A stretch of 64,000 bases of DNA from Microlunatus panaciterrae (GCF_016907535.1 NZ_JAFBCF010000001.1:3782001-3846000), one strand, 5' to 3'; shown: positions 36,127 through 45,327, counted from the first letter of the stretch. Notes: generated by a model from the sequence alone, not told the origin. Translations and numbers: made by a program.

Positions 36127-37281
36127 TCAGGACTTGATCGTCCATACCCGGTACCTGGCATTGAAGATCGCCTCGGAACCCCACAGGCCATTACTGCAGA
36201 TCCAACCCGTGACCTTCACCGCATTGTCGCCGTCGGGCTGGTAGTCGTAGGCCATGAGACTCCTCTCGGCCTGGCGATTCATTTCCAGTGAGATCTGCGT
36301 TACGCCGGCGTGCCCCGGATCACCCTTGTCGCGGTCGATCTGCCAACCGGGCTGCAAGCGATGCTCGTTCAGGATCGTGACACAGTGGCCCCCCGAGCCC
36401 GCATCGGCATGGGCAGAGACGGTGAAGTCCTCGCTGCCCGTCACAGCCGGTGGCGGCAAGGTGACACTCACTTGATGTGCCGCCGTTGCTCGGAGTTTCC
36501 CGTCGCCCACGGTGAGGGTGACGGTGTAGGAGCCCGGGTGTGCGTAGGTGTGGGTGGCTTTTGGCTCATGCGCAGCAGGTTGTTGGTCGCCCCAGTCGAT
36601 GGTGTAGGTCCGGATGGCTGTGTCGTCAGTCGAAGCCGATCCATCGGCTGTCAGAGTCTCGCCCACCGTCAGTGATGTCGCCGATACGACGAGGTGGGCC
36701 GTCGGTGGCTGGTTGGGATGGCGCAGACCCAACGCCAAGGCGATCGCCAGTCCAGTGAGAATGAGTGCCCCAGCACCAATCGCCATGATCGCCCACGGAA
36801 GGTGGTGCGCATTCCTTGGGCCGCTGTCGGCGGGGACGGTGAAGGCCACGGATTGCCCGATCACCGGCCTCTCGGTGTCGTCTTCAGCCACAACCTCGAG
36901 CACCAGCGTGTACGGTCCGGCTCCGATGTCCGTGGGGACGGCGATTCTGACATTGACGGTCGCCGTGGCGCCCATCCCCATCGGCACCTCTGCCATCGGT
37001 ACCTCGGCTGTACCGACCAGGACCGACATCCAGTCATCTTTGGCGCCGTCTCGTCCCCGCGGCATCATCCGGACTCGTACTGGGCGACCGGTCAGGTTGG
37101 TCACGGTGAAAGCTGCCTCACCTCGTCGATTCGGCCCCAACAAGATTTCGGGCGCCGACGCGGTGACCGCAAATGGATCGGCCGCATTCACCGACGGGTC
37201 AGCGCCCAGGTCCTCCGGTCCCGCCGCCGTCCGAGGCACATCCCCTGGGCCAAGTTCACACCCCTTGGCGGAACCATCCAT
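36127..37281 (-). CDS. Single-pass membrane protein with extracellular PKD domain
   Basis: 384 residues from ATG 37281 (GGAG seven nt upstream); an upstream TTG at 37293 is less likely. Residues about 35-155 form a beta-rich domain resembling an NEW3/COG1470-like region, followed by one transmembrane helix (about 165-190). Then comes a PKD domain with T-I-D-W-G-D-Q and T-H-T-Y-A-H-P-G-S-Y-T-V-T-L. The last 100 residues are a Cys-containing domain I do not recognise. Possibly a surface-associated binding protein. It is followed on the same strand by no partner; the gene at 37315 precedes it by 33 bp and may be co-transcribed. Confidence 0.75.
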   Translation of the reverse strand: MDGSAKGCELGPGDVPRTAAGPEDLGADPSVNAADPFAVTASAPEILLGPNRRGEAAFTVTNLTGRPVRVRMMPRGRDGAKDDWMSVLVGTAEVPMAEVPMGMGATATVNVRIAVPTDIGAGPYTLVLEVVAEDDTERPVIGQSVAFTVPADSGPRNAHHLPWAIMAIGAGALILTGLAIALALGLRHPNQPPTAHLVVSATSLTVGETLTADGSASTDDTAIRTYTIDWGDQQPAAHEPKATHTYAHPGSYTVTLTVGDGKLRATAAHQVSVTLPPPAVTGSEDFTVSAHADAGSGGHCVTILNEHRLQPGWQIDRDKGDPGHAGVTQISLEMNRQAERSLMAYDYQPDGDNAVKVTGWICSNGLWGSEAIFNARYRVWTIKS

Positions 37282-37314
37282 GGTGCTCTCCAACCCGCCT
37301 CATCTTCTCGGCCA

Positions 37315-37692
37315 TCAGGCCGACTTGACCAAATCCGCCTGACAGCTGGACGAGATGAGATTGATCTTGAAGCCAGCCTCGGCACTGACATCGAAGGTGA
37401 GCACCGTTCCCTGGTCGTCTTCCGTCAGGTAGCAGCGCTTCGCGTCGGCGGTTTCGTAGACGCCTTTCTGCGGTCCCTCCACGACCTCGACGCGCACGCT
37501 CCATCGATCGAATCCGGTGAACAATCCGGTTTCGTAGTGGACCGTAAGAGGCTCACCACTCTGCCCGCCCGTCAAGCCCTCCCAAGTCTTGACCTCCGGC
37601 GGTTCGTCTCCGAACCTGTGATGCAGGGTGATGTTCGCTCGGCCGCCAAAATGATTCGTCACAGCAACCTGAGTACTCCGCTTATCGCTCAT
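37315..37692 (-). CDS. Hypothetical 125-residue beta-rich protein
   Basis: 125 residues behind a strong GAGGGAAG site. No signal peptide or membrane segment. Alternating hydrophobic strands (V-A-V-T-N-H-F-G-G-R-A-N-I-T-L and W-S-V-R-V-E-V-V-E) suggest a beta-sandwich, and two Cys occur near residues 87 and 117. It is likely co-transcribed with the PKD-domain membrane protein. Function not recognised. Confidence 0.65.
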   Translation of the reverse strand: MSDKRSTQVAVTNHFGGRANITLHHRFGDEPPEVKTWEGLTGGQSGEPLTVHYETGLFTGFDRWSVRVEVVEGPQKGVYETADAKRCYLTEDDQGTVLTFDVSAEAGFKINLISSSCQADLVKSA

Positions 37693-38407
37693 CGTTCTTC
37701 CCTCGGTTGGTGCACAACTCGCCGATACATGAGGTTACGAAGACAAAATAACCAGAAAATGAATGACTGAGGCAGAGACCTAAGTCCCTGGATATGGCGA
37801 CTTCAGACCTCTCATGGCTCTTGGGGATTTGGAAAGGCTGCCGCGTGAACGGTGCTCTGACCACACGGCATGGGCCGGTCAATTCCCACCCATCCGTATC
37901 CCACCAGGGACTCCTGGAAGTGGCACCGATTGCAGGATCCTGAAGCTCAGAGCGGTTGTAGGCTGCGTCGTGCTTTGGTCAAGAGTCAAGGCCAACTCGG
38001 CGGCCTGATGAGTGGCGAGGAGATGCCTACCCCGGACGGCTAGTCCGACCCGAGCATCAACAGATCACAGCAGGTCCACCCCCGACCGGCTCACGCTGGA
38101 GAAGGATGGCTGGACGACCATCCCTTCCGCCGCAATACTCCTTGCGGGCACGAAGGCGGGACAGGTCGTGGGCACTTCGCCCGGCATTTTTCGCATTTCG
38201 CCCGGTTCGGATGGCTGCGGTTTAGGCTGTACGTGTCAGCGTGACAGGTGTCGAAACCTGCCACTGTTCGGGGGAGGCGGTCAGCACGTACTTTTGTTGC
38301 GCAGTCAGGCGCTTCAGGAGCCCATCCACATGGCAGCACAGCGTTCTGGATGCTGGGCACCGAGCGCCGATGTTCGCCCTCACCCAAGAGGTTGAGGGAG
38401 GTGGGCG
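37693..38407. other. Long intergenic region with no recognised gene
   Basis: 715 bp between divergent genes. It starts with an AT-rich stretch (37720-37790), unusual for this GC-rich chromosome, which could hold promoters. Short plus-strand frames around 38012-38395 lack ribosome sites and family features. Confidence 0.45.
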
Positions 38408-39016
38408 ATGGAGCATCCGGTAGCCAGGCACGCGGCGATTTCGGAGCGCGCCACTCGCCCTGTCGAAGCGCTGGCGGTGCGTGATCTGCGACCTCGCCAT
38501 GCGCAAGCCCTGGCCGATTCGCGGCAACGGAAGGCAAAGAGTCCTGGTGGCATTTTTGCGCTGGCTGCGGCCGTGCTCCTCGTCATCATTTCGCTGGCCG
38601 TCGTCTGGCTGATCAGCCGGCCGGCGTCAACCGGTGTCTCGGCCCCGATTGCGGGCACTGCCGAAGCTCCAAGGTCGGCGACTGCGCGGACGACCTCCGA
38701 CGGCGGCAACGCCTCGGGAGACCCCGTCTCGACGGGGGCAGCGTCCTTCCAGTTGACGGATCCGGTCGACTCGGCGAAGCCCTTCCAAGTCGTTCCGATT
38801 CGTGGCGTACACCTGGGTGGGACCAACACCGTTCTCCAGGTCCAGCGCATGGATCGGGGGAGGTGGGTGTCCTTCCCGGTGCCCACAGTGACCGACGAAT
38901 CAGGCCACTTCGCAACCTACGTGGAGCTGGGTAAGCCCGGACGTTATTCGCTACGAGTGCTGGATCCTGCGTCGGGCGCCGCGTCACGACCGTTTGTTCT
39001 CGTGATCAAGGGCTAG
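38408..39016 (+). CDS. Single-pass membrane protein of unknown function
   Basis: 202 residues with GAGGGAGGTGGG before the ATG. A cytoplasmic head of about 47 residues rich in Arg is followed by one strong transmembrane helix (A-L-A-A-A-V-L-L-V-I-I-S-L-A-V-V-W-L), a Ser/Thr/Ala-rich linker and a C-terminal beta-rich domain (residues 125-202) with S-G-H-F and P-G-R-Y-S-L-R-V, as in surface Ig-like domains. It lies beside a sortase gene on the other strand. Probably an exposed accessory wall protein. Confidence 0.65.
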   Translation: MEHPVARHAAISERATRPVEALAVRDLRPRHAQALADSRQRKAKSPGGIFALAAAVLLVIISLAVVWLISRPASTGVSAPIAGTAEAPRSATARTTSDGGNASGDPVSTGAASFQLTDPVDSAKPFQVVPIRGVHLGGTNTVLQVQRMDRGRWVSFPVPTVTDESGHFATYVELGKPGRYSLRVLDPASGAASRPFVLVIKG

Positions 39017-39042
39017 CGAGGTTTGACCGTACGGTCACGAGG

Positions 39043-39750
39043 TCAACGAACCGTCGAAAGCCTGGCAAAGACGACGACGTTGTCCAAGTAGCGGTGCCGA
39101 GACGAATCGTAGGTTCCCCCACAGGTGATCAGTCGTAGCCCGGCATGATCGATTGGTCCGTAGACCGCCTTTGTGGGGAAGCGGGCCTTCGCGAATCGGG
39201 ACACCCGGACGACGGTGAAGACGGCCGTCTTGCCATCACTCCGCCTGACACTCACGTGATCACCGCGCCGCAGACTGCCTAGTCGGTAGAACACGGCTGG
39301 AGCACGGTTCCAGGTCACGTGCCCGGCTATGATGGCCGGCCCGAGCGCACCTGGAGCGGCCCCTCCGATGAACCAGCCGGGCTGGGCCGGGTCGTGGGGT
39401 ACCTCAAGTTCTCCACGCGCATCGAGACCCAAGCGGACCAGTGTGGTGCGGACACCGAGCCGCGGTATCGCGACCGACACGGGATCTGACTCGGGGAGGA
39501 CCGGTCCCGTGATCCGATCACGCACGTCGGGTTGGTCCCTGTGCGTGCTGGCTCGTTCCACCGGGGGTTTCGGCCTCGTCGAGGTTGCTGACGGTGCACC
39601 CTGCCTGTCCGCCGACGCGGCGAGCGCTGGCTCAGCAGGGGACTGTCGTCCGACCGCTCCCCAGATCAACAGCACGCCGACGATGGCCAACCCGAGGGCG
39701 ATGCAGGCCCTTATGAGTCGGCTGCGGTCCACGGGCGATGGCCTGAGCAT
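39043..39750 (-). CDS. Class F sortase
   Basis: 235 residues; GGAGG precedes the ATG. N-terminal membrane anchor (14-34), a Pro/Thr/Arg-rich linker, then a sortase beta-barrel. Catalytic His144 (A-G-H-V-T-W), Cys210 (L-I-T-C-G-G) and Arg in S-R-H-R-Y-L-D-N are present. Class F enzymes of actinobacteria attach or process surface proteins. The upstream gene in the same direction, 108 bp away, encodes an exported CHRD protein with a membrane tail that is a likely partner, although it lacks a canonical LPxTG. Confidence 0.9.
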   Translation of the reverse strand: MLRPSPVDRSRLIRACIALGLAIVGVLLIWGAVGRQSPAEPALAASADRQGAPSATSTRPKPPVERASTHRDQPDVRDRITGPVLPESDPVSVAIPRLGVRTTLVRLGLDARGELEVPHDPAQPGWFIGGAAPGALGPAIIAGHVTWNRAPAVFYRLGSLRRGDHVSVRRSDGKTAVFTVVRVSRFAKARFPTKAVYGPIDHAGLRLITCGGTYDSSRHRYLDNVVVFARLSTVR

Positions 39751-39858
39751 CAGCCTCCGCGTGACTCCGGGGCAGCGGACTGGACCGGCCTCTCCTGAAG
39801 CATGGCAGGGCCTCCCAGATCGTGCCCTCCAGAAGAGATAGTGCCGCGGCGGTGCCGC

Positions 39859-40665
39859 CTAGCTGTCATCGGACCGCACCGGTGATCGGCGACGCCTTCG
39901 CCAGGGACGCGCGACAGCCGCAGATAGGAGCAAGAGCGCACCTCCGACCGCGGCAGTCGGTCCGTTCGCGCCGAGCGGCGGGGCACCGCCGGTCTCGGCT
40001 CCGTGCCGGGCCGGCTCGGCAGCACCGGCCCCAGTCACCACGCCGCAGCTTGCCGGGTCAGTTGCCTCCTCCGGTATGCCATGCAGTCCGAGGCGCTCCG
40101 CGAAAGTCGAGACTCCGAGGGCTGCCACGTCGTACTTGCCGTTGTGGTTGACGTCGATGCCGTGCTGCACGACGTGCAATGCCGACAGGTGCTCGCGCAG
40201 ACCAGGGGGAATCATGGCGGCGGGGAAGGCTCGGTCGTAGTTGATTCGGCCCTTCGAGTCGGCGACCGGCATGCGTTTGACGTCGAGCCCGTCGTGCGGG
40301 GTCACGCCGCCGCTGGTCGTCAACGCGAAGAAGATGGTCCCGTACTCACCCATCGCCTCCTCGTTGGTCAGGATGCCGTCATGGTTCTTGTCGTTCATCT
40401 TCAGTGTGGGACAGCCGAAGTGCCCGCCCTCCGCGGACCCGTGAAGGTGCTGGGCGTGAGGCTGGTTCGGCACCAGACCCTGCGAATGAATGACCACCCG
40501 AAGGCCACCGTTGCTGAGTGCCGTCAGGGTCGCCGTACCAGTGGCGCCGCTGTGGTTCTGTTCCAGCAACGTACCTTTCACGGTCGTGTCAGCGGCAGCG
40601 CTCATCGGGGCGAGCATCAGTGCGACCGTGACGGCCAGCATCGCTGAGTAGCGCAACGCGGTCAT
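39859..40665 (-). CDS. Exported CHRD-domain protein with EF-hand-like loops and C-terminal membrane tail
   Basis: 268 residues. Signal peptide 1-25 (A-A-A-D cleavage). The CHRD domain has H-L-H-G-S-A-E-G-G-H-F-G-C-P. A 12-residue loop (Asp92, Asn94, Asp96, Glu103) and a second loop (Asp171, Asn173, Asn175, Asp179) look like calcium-binding EF-hand/dockerin loops. The C-terminus has G-G-A-P-P-L-G-A-N-G, a hydrophobic stretch and R-R-R-R-R, the architecture of a cell-wall sorting signal without LPxTG. It is co-directional with the class F sortase and a probable substrate or partner. Confidence 0.82.
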   Translation of the reverse strand: MTALRYSAMLAVTVALMLAPMSAAADTTVKGTLLEQNHSGATGTATLTALSNGGLRVVIHSQGLVPNQPHAQHLHGSAEGGHFGCPTLKMNDKNHDGILTNEEAMGEYGTIFFALTTSGGVTPHDGLDVKRMPVADSKGRINYDRAFPAAMIPPGLREHLSALHVVQHGIDVNHNGKYDVAALGVSTFAERLGLHGIPEEATDPASCGVVTGAGAAEPARHGAETGGAPPLGANGPTAAVGGALLLLSAAVARPWRRRRRSPVRSDDS

Positions 40666-40939
40666 CTGATCACTGCCTCACCTTGACGAGACAACGCAAA
40701 ACCGTGGCGACCTCGAAGTCTGACCGCGTTCGCATCCATCATTGGAACCCCCTGATCGACCATCGATGTCCGCAATGGTGATCGTACCGGTCACCGGCCA
40801 GCAGATCAGGCTCTTTGCCGAACTATCTCGGTTCAGTGAACTGAGGCTGACGGCTGCATCGAGTGGCCGCTCGACTTGATCGCGACCACGTTCTGTGCGG
40901 AACGCCTCATGATCACGACCCACCTGCGAGGATGCTCCT

Positions 40940-41494
40940 GTGAAGGTGCGAGCGGCGGTGGTCGGTGACGCCGAGCGGATCGCCGCCCTCAACGCGGCGG
41001 GGTGGCGCGCCGGGTTCCGCGGCTTGATCAGCGACGCCTACCTGACGGGCTACGACGGGCTCCCCGAATTGCGCCACCGAACGCTGGCCGAACCCGCAGA
41101 TGACGACCTCCAGCTGGTGGCCGTCGACGGGGAGGAGATTGTCGGCTGGGTCGCAGGCGGCTCGGCGCACGAGGACGATCTCGGGCCCGGGGCCTACCAG
41201 GTCCGGGCCTGCTACGTGGACCCCGATCGCTGGCGCACCGGGATCGGGCGCCGGCTGCTGACAGCGCTGATCGACCATTTGGACCCGGGGCGATGGACTC
41301 ACCTGGTGCTCTGGACGCTGCGGGATGCGGCGCCGACCAACGCGTTCTACAGCTCGCTCGGGATGGTGCGCGACGGCCGGGAAGCGCTGCTCGAACGGGG
41401 CGGTCCCGTGCCGCTGGTGCGCTTCTCCGCCCCGCTCACGCACCTGCGGACCGAGCCGCGTGTGCCGCAGTCCAATGGGAACTCGGGCGAGTAG
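40940..41494 (+). CDS. GNAT family N-acetyltransferase
   Basis: 184 residues from GTG 40940 (GCGAGGA upstream). The GNAT core has V-R-A-A-V-V-G-D-A-E-R-I, G-W-R-A-G-F-R-G-L-I-S, then C-Y-V-D-P-D-R-W-R-T-G-I-G-R-R-L-L, which is the acetyl-CoA loop, and N-A-F-Y-S-S-L-G-M-V. It resembles acetyltransferases of small amines or drugs. Substrate unknown; stands alone. Confidence 0.85.
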   Translation: MKVRAAVVGDAERIAALNAAGWRAGFRGLISDAYLTGYDGLPELRHRTLAEPADDDLQLVAVDGEEIVGWVAGGSAHEDDLGPGAYQVRACYVDPDRWRTGIGRRLLTALIDHLDPGRWTHLVLWTLRDAAPTNAFYSSLGMVRDGREALLERGGPVPLVRFSAPLTHLRTEPRVPQSNGNSGE

Positions 41495-41609
41495 GTCCCT
41501 CCCAAGACCGGCCCGAGGAAGAATTCTCCTGAGCGTCGGGTTGGAACACCTCGTCAGGCTTGCACCGAAGCGACACTCAGGTAACAGCCGTTGTCCCGGA
41601 GCATCGCGA

Positions 41610-41936
41610 TCACTCCAGCGGGTCTGGCTTGCGCCGGCCTTTCACACCTGCAGCCTCGAGTCGCTTCTTGACCGTCACGAGCTTGTAGACGAAGACCGCA
41701 GCGGCCGTGGCTGCACCCGCATCGTCGAGGAGGCCGATCGGTCCCAGCACCACCTCAGGTAGCACGTCGACCGGGCTCGCCAGGTAGACCAGGGCCCCGA
41801 TCATGGCGATCAGCCCGCGCGGCGGCATGCGGTATCGCCACATGAGGAATCCGATCACGGCCACCCCCAGCAGGGACAGGACGCCGAGGAGCACCAGCAC
41901 CGGAGTCAGCAGATCGGACAAGTTCATGGCGTCCAC
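41610..41936 (-). CDS. YkvA/DUF1232 family membrane protein
   Basis: 108 residues from GTG 41936 (GAGG upstream); ATG 41927 is an alternative. One N-terminal transmembrane helix, then the DUF1232 signature Y-L-A-S-P-V-D-V-L-P followed by G-P-I-G-L-L-D-D. The tail is basic. Function of the family is unknown. Single gene. Confidence 0.8.
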   Translation of the reverse strand: MDAMNLSDLLTPVLVLLGVLSLLGVAVIGFLMWRYRMPPRGLIAMIGALVYLASPVDVLPEVVLGPIGLLDDAGAATAAAVFVYKLVTVKKRLEAAGVKGRRKPDPLE

Positions 41937-42084
41937 TGTGCCTCATGCGCCAGCGAACGGACTCAATTCCCGAGGCTCGGCGTGGCTGGCGACGAGCGAA
42001 AGGGGTGGGGAATCAGGGCGCAGCCATTGTCCAGGGGGACTGGACACCATTCGCACCCGCCATAGGGGAGTAGTGCGGTTGCGG

Positions 42085-42133
42085 GCTGATCAGGGCTGCC
42101 TTCGACAGCGCTGATCAGGGCTGCCTTCGGCAG
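42085..42133. repeat. Tandem 24-bp duplication upstream of corA
   Basis: A 24-bp unit starting GCTGATCAGGGCTGCCTTCG occurs twice (42085-42108 and 42110-42133) with one mismatch and one base between. Each copy holds a TGATCA palindrome. It ends about 15 bp before the likely CorA start, so it lies in the 5' leader or promoter. Confidence 0.8.
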
Positions 42134-42147
42134 TGGATACTTGTCAG

Positions 42148-43119
42148 ATGACGCGGAGCCGCTGTTACCGCGAGGGGGTCCTCACCGACGAGGGGTTCTC
42201 GCTCGCCGACGTGTCCGAGCATCTGGAAGACGAGTCCGCAGTCGTCTGGGTGGACCTGTGCGCACCAAAGCCCGAGGAGCTTCAGGTCCTTGCCGATGAG
42301 CTCCAGCTCCATACGCTCGCGGTGGAGGCCGCAGCGAGCGGCCGCCAGCGACCGAAGTTTGACCGTTTTCCCGGCCACGACTTCCTCACCGCCTATGTGG
42401 TCCGCCTTGACGTAACCACCGGTGAACTGGTGACCGGCGAGATCGCCGCGTTCATCACCTCGAACGCCCTGGTCACGGTCCGCAAGGACGACGAGTTTCA
42501 GGTGGACGGGTTGGTGGCCCGCTGGGACGACAAGGCGGACATCAACAAGCACGGCGTTGGTGCCCTCGTGCACGGTCTGTTGGACTTCATCGTCGACGGA
42601 CACTTCGAGGCCGTGGAGTCCCTCGACGATCAAATCGAGCTGCTCGAGGATCTACTTTTCGACACTCGGCCGCACGACCGCGATGTGGAACGCCGCAGCT
42701 TCGAGCTGCGGAAGAGCCTCGTACTTCTTCGCCGAGTCGTGCTGCCGATGCGCGAGGTCGTGAACTCGATGATGCGCCGCGACGTCGGCTTGGTCCCCGA
42801 GCAGTTGATGCCGCACTTCCAAGACGTCTACGACCACGTCCTCCGCGCCACGGAGTGGACCGAGAGCTTGCGCGACCTTGTCACTACCATCCTTGAGACG
42901 AACCTGACGATCCAGGGAAACCGGCTCAACATCATCACCAAGAAGGTCACCAGCTGGGCGGCAATCATCGCGGTACCGACCGCGATCACCGGCTTCTACG
43001 GGCAGAACGTGCCCTACCCAGGCTTCGCCCACGAGTCGGGCTTCATCGTGTCGTCGGTGCTCATCGCGCTGATGTCGGGGACCCTCTACCTCACCTTCAA
43101 GCGCAAGGACTGGCTGTGA
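42148..43119 (+). CDS. corA: CorA-family divalent cation (magnesium) transporter
   Basis: 323 residues from ATG 42148, the start that fits the family (M-T-R-S-R-C-Y-R-E-G); a GTG at 42133 is also in frame. The long cytoplasmic alpha/beta and helical funnel is followed by two C-terminal transmembrane helices. The pore motif, normally G-M-N, reads Y-G-Q-N here. The C-terminal K-R-K-D-W-L follows the last helix. G-Q-N may shift ion choice. Stands alone; a 24-bp tandem repeat lies just upstream. Confidence 0.9.
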   Translation: MTRSRCYREGVLTDEGFSLADVSEHLEDESAVVWVDLCAPKPEELQVLADELQLHTLAVEAAASGRQRPKFDRFPGHDFLTAYVVRLDVTTGELVTGEIAAFITSNALVTVRKDDEFQVDGLVARWDDKADINKHGVGALVHGLLDFIVDGHFEAVESLDDQIELLEDLLFDTRPHDRDVERRSFELRKSLVLLRRVVLPMREVVNSMMRRDVGLVPEQLMPHFQDVYDHVLRATEWTESLRDLVTTILETNLTIQGNRLNIITKKVTSWAAIIAVPTAITGFYGQNVPYPGFAHESGFIVSSVLIALMSGTLYLTFKRKDWL

Positions 43120-43433
43120 CCTCCCGCCTGCGGCGCACGTTGGTCGGGCATCAAACAAGGGCGGGCAGTCCCCTCGGCGACAGCTCAGGGTCGCCTCACC
43201 GTTAGCGACGGCCTTGCTTGGCATCTGGTCCGTGAGGATCCGTCCTCGCTGGAAGGAAGCTTTCCCCAGCAGTTCAGGCATGCCGTGGTTGCTGTCGCCG
43301 GAAGGGGTGAGCCTGCGGATCTTTGATCAGTCATGGGTGTCCCTTCGAGAAACGGAGGGTCGCCTTCAGCGGGACACGTGCTGCCCCTGTCCCAGCAGGG
43401 TGCCCCAGAGGAGCTTCACTACTGATGACGTGG
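43120..43433. other. Intergenic region with no recognised gene
   Basis: 314 bp between convergent genes. No clear terminator hairpin followed by T residues. Nothing else recognised. Confidence 0.45.
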
Positions 43434-44174
43434 TCACAGCGTTGTCTTCTCGATGGACGCCAGCGGTGGTGCGACGCCCGGACGAGAGGGTCGCGGGAGC
43501 CGGAGGAGTGAGATGCCGACGGCTCCGAACCAGACCCACAGCAACGGCCCGTAGGCGGCATAGAGCGTGGGGGCGGCAAACCGCATGGCTTCGCTGACGA
43601 GGCCGAGGGCCCCGGTCGCGAGGCCCAGCCAGCCAACCCAGTGCGGGAGAGGGCCTCGGAGGAGGGGCAGCGAGATCAGCAGGATGCCCAGCGGAGTAAG
43701 GGCTCCGGCGAGGGAGACGGTGTTGTTCTCGGCCACGAATGCCTCGGCGGCGGCGACGAACGAGGGGCGGACGGCCTCGGTCGCGGCGGCGTACCGGTCG
43801 CTGAGATAGACGAGGGAGAGCGTTCCCTCGCTGGTGACGGGCACAGCGAGCAGTGCTGTCCAGGAGGCCCCGCCGACGACGAAGCCGAGCACAGTGAGGG
43901 TGGGGCTGTCGGGCAACAGGGCCACCAGGAGGGCGGTGAAGACGATCAGCCCGAACAGCGACGGGACGAGCCACAGCAGCTGCTGTGCGATGTAGGTCAT
44001 CCTGTGAGCCGCGATGAAGCGCAACGTCGCCTCACCCCCCGACACGGGCGGCGGGTCCGCTGCGTAGAGAACAAGGGCCGCCATCCCCGAGAGTACGAAG
44101 AGGAGCGCCGATATGCCACCAGTACGGTACAGAACCCTCCAGCTGTTGGGCGGCGGCACTGACCATGGGGACAT
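43434..44174 (-). CDS. DUF4386-like multi-spanning membrane protein
   Basis: 246 residues. Five to six hydrophobic helices with an A-A-H-R-M-T-Y-I-A-Q-Q-L-L-W motif after the first loop. The end of the protein is Arg/Pro-rich. It resembles the DUF4386-type proteins encoded at 44611-46184 in length and helix layout but is more diverged. Function unknown. Confidence 0.65.
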   Translation of the reverse strand: MSPWSVPPPNSWRVLYRTGGISALLFVLSGMAALVLYAADPPPVSGGEATLRFIAAHRMTYIAQQLLWLVPSLFGLIVFTALLVALLPDSPTLTVLGFVVGGASWTALLAVPVTSEGTLSLVYLSDRYAAATEAVRPSFVAAAEAFVAENNTVSLAGALTPLGILLISLPLLRGPLPHWVGWLGLATGALGLVSEAMRFAAPTLYAAYGPLLWVWFGAVGISLLRLPRPSRPGVAPPLASIEKTTL

Positions 44175-44344
44175 GCCTCGATGCTAGGGGCGAAGGCCGC
44201 GGTGCGGCCCGGGCCGAATGGCCTATTTTGCTCGTGTTTCGCCGTTCTGGTTGCTATGGGAAGTGTGGCAGACGAGACACTCCAGTAAGGCCGAGGACTC
44301 TATGCATCGCAGCTCCATGGTGGTCCGCCCAGCTCTTCACTGCC

Positions 44345-44555
44345 CAGGACCCCCGAAGCACGTCGTCCAACCTGATGGGGAACGAGACGCTGGCACAGGT
44401 CGGCATCGCCTTGGAGCTGGGCATCGTGCTGGCTCAGGCGTTGACCGCAGTGGCGTTCTACCGCCTGTCCCCGCGGCCATCGGCGAGATATGGATGATGG
44501 GCTACCTGATCATCGTCGGCACCCACGACCGAGCCTCGGCGTCCACGACCATGGA
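44345..44555 (+). pseudogene. Decayed DUF4386 gene with internal deletion
   Basis: One plus frame gives N-L-M-G-N-E-T-L-A-Q-V-G-I-A-L-E-L-G-I-V-L-A-Q-A-L-T-A-V-A-F-Y-R-L (44372-44470), an N-terminal DUF4386 segment. An overlapping frame gives I-G-E-I-W-M-M-G-Y-L-I-I-V-G (about 44478-44520), which matches the last helix of the same family. The middle of roughly 120 residues is missing and the frame changes at the joint. Not functional. The rest of 44175-44610 holds nothing I recognise. Confidence 0.6.
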
Positions 44556-44610
44556 TGGACCCCCTGCCAAGGACCGCCGCCGTTGCACGGACTCCGGCGA
44601 CATCACCGAG

Positions 44611-45327
44611 TCAGGTCTTGATCAGAGTGGCTTGGTCGCTCCGCTGATCATCGGCATCGAGCGTCACCGGGTTGAACCCTTTGACGAGCAACCACACCGC
44701 CATGACCATCTCTTGCAGACCGATCGGGATGTTGAGCACAGTGTTGACGGTTGAGAAGCCGAAGTCCTGGGTGAAACCGGAGTAGAGGGTGGCGCCCAAG
44801 GCCAAGGCTACGGCGGCAAGACCCCAGCCCGAGAGCCACCGGGGGAGGAGTCTGGCGCTGTAGAGCACGTAGTAGTACATCGAGGCGCCGGTGAGAAAGG
44901 CGAGCAGCCCGACAAACCCATGCACCCAATCGCGTGTGGCAAGCAACGCTTCCCTGGTGAACGCAGGAACTGCAGTTCCTGCTGCCAGCGCGCCCTGGCT
45001 CACGGTCAGCAGCACCAGCAGGCTGAGGGTCCCGGCCAGGATCACCACCCCCTCGGCCACCCTGCCGGCGACAGATCCCAGCGCCAGAGCGCGGTTGTGC
45101 CTTCTAAGGACCGGATACAGCCCGATCGCGATGCCGGCGCCGGTCGCAGCCCAGACGAACTCGATGAGCGCCGTCAGCACGACGCGATTGCTGTTTCCCG
45201 CCAGCTTGTTCAGGTAGTCGGGACCATCCAGCAGTGAGCCCAGCGGGGCCGCGCTGAGCACACTGCTCACGGTGCAGGCGATGAGCAGCACTCCAACCGC
45301 AGTCGCGTTTCCTCGGTAGGTTTTCAT
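44611..45327 (-). CDS. DUF4386 family membrane protein
   Basis: 238 residues from ATG 45327, with GGGAG upstream; a longer in-frame start at 45459 would overlap the next gene. Six transmembrane helices; the helix V-V-L-T-A-L-I-E-F-V-W-A-A and the loop Y-P-V-L-R-R-H-N-R-A-L-A-L-G are typical of DUF4386. Function unknown. It belongs to a run of three related intact genes and one relic, implying local duplication. It is read after the gene at 45456, about 130 bp apart. Confidence 0.75.
   Translation of the reverse strand: MKTYRGNATAVGVLLIACTVSSVLSAAPLGSLLDGPDYLNKLAGNSNRVVLTALIEFVWAATGAGIAIGLYPVLRRHNRALALGSVAGRVAEGVVILAGTLSLLVLLTVSQGALAAGTAVPAFTREALLATRDWVHGFVGLLAFLTGASMYYYVLYSARLLPRWLSGWGLAAVALALGATLYSGFTQDFGFSTVNTVLNIPIGLQEMVMAVWLLVKGFNPVTLDADDQRSDQATLIKT

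Noticed and set aside
38012-38395. 127-residue plus-strand protein
   Set aside because: No ribosome site, unsuited composition and no resemblance to known domains.
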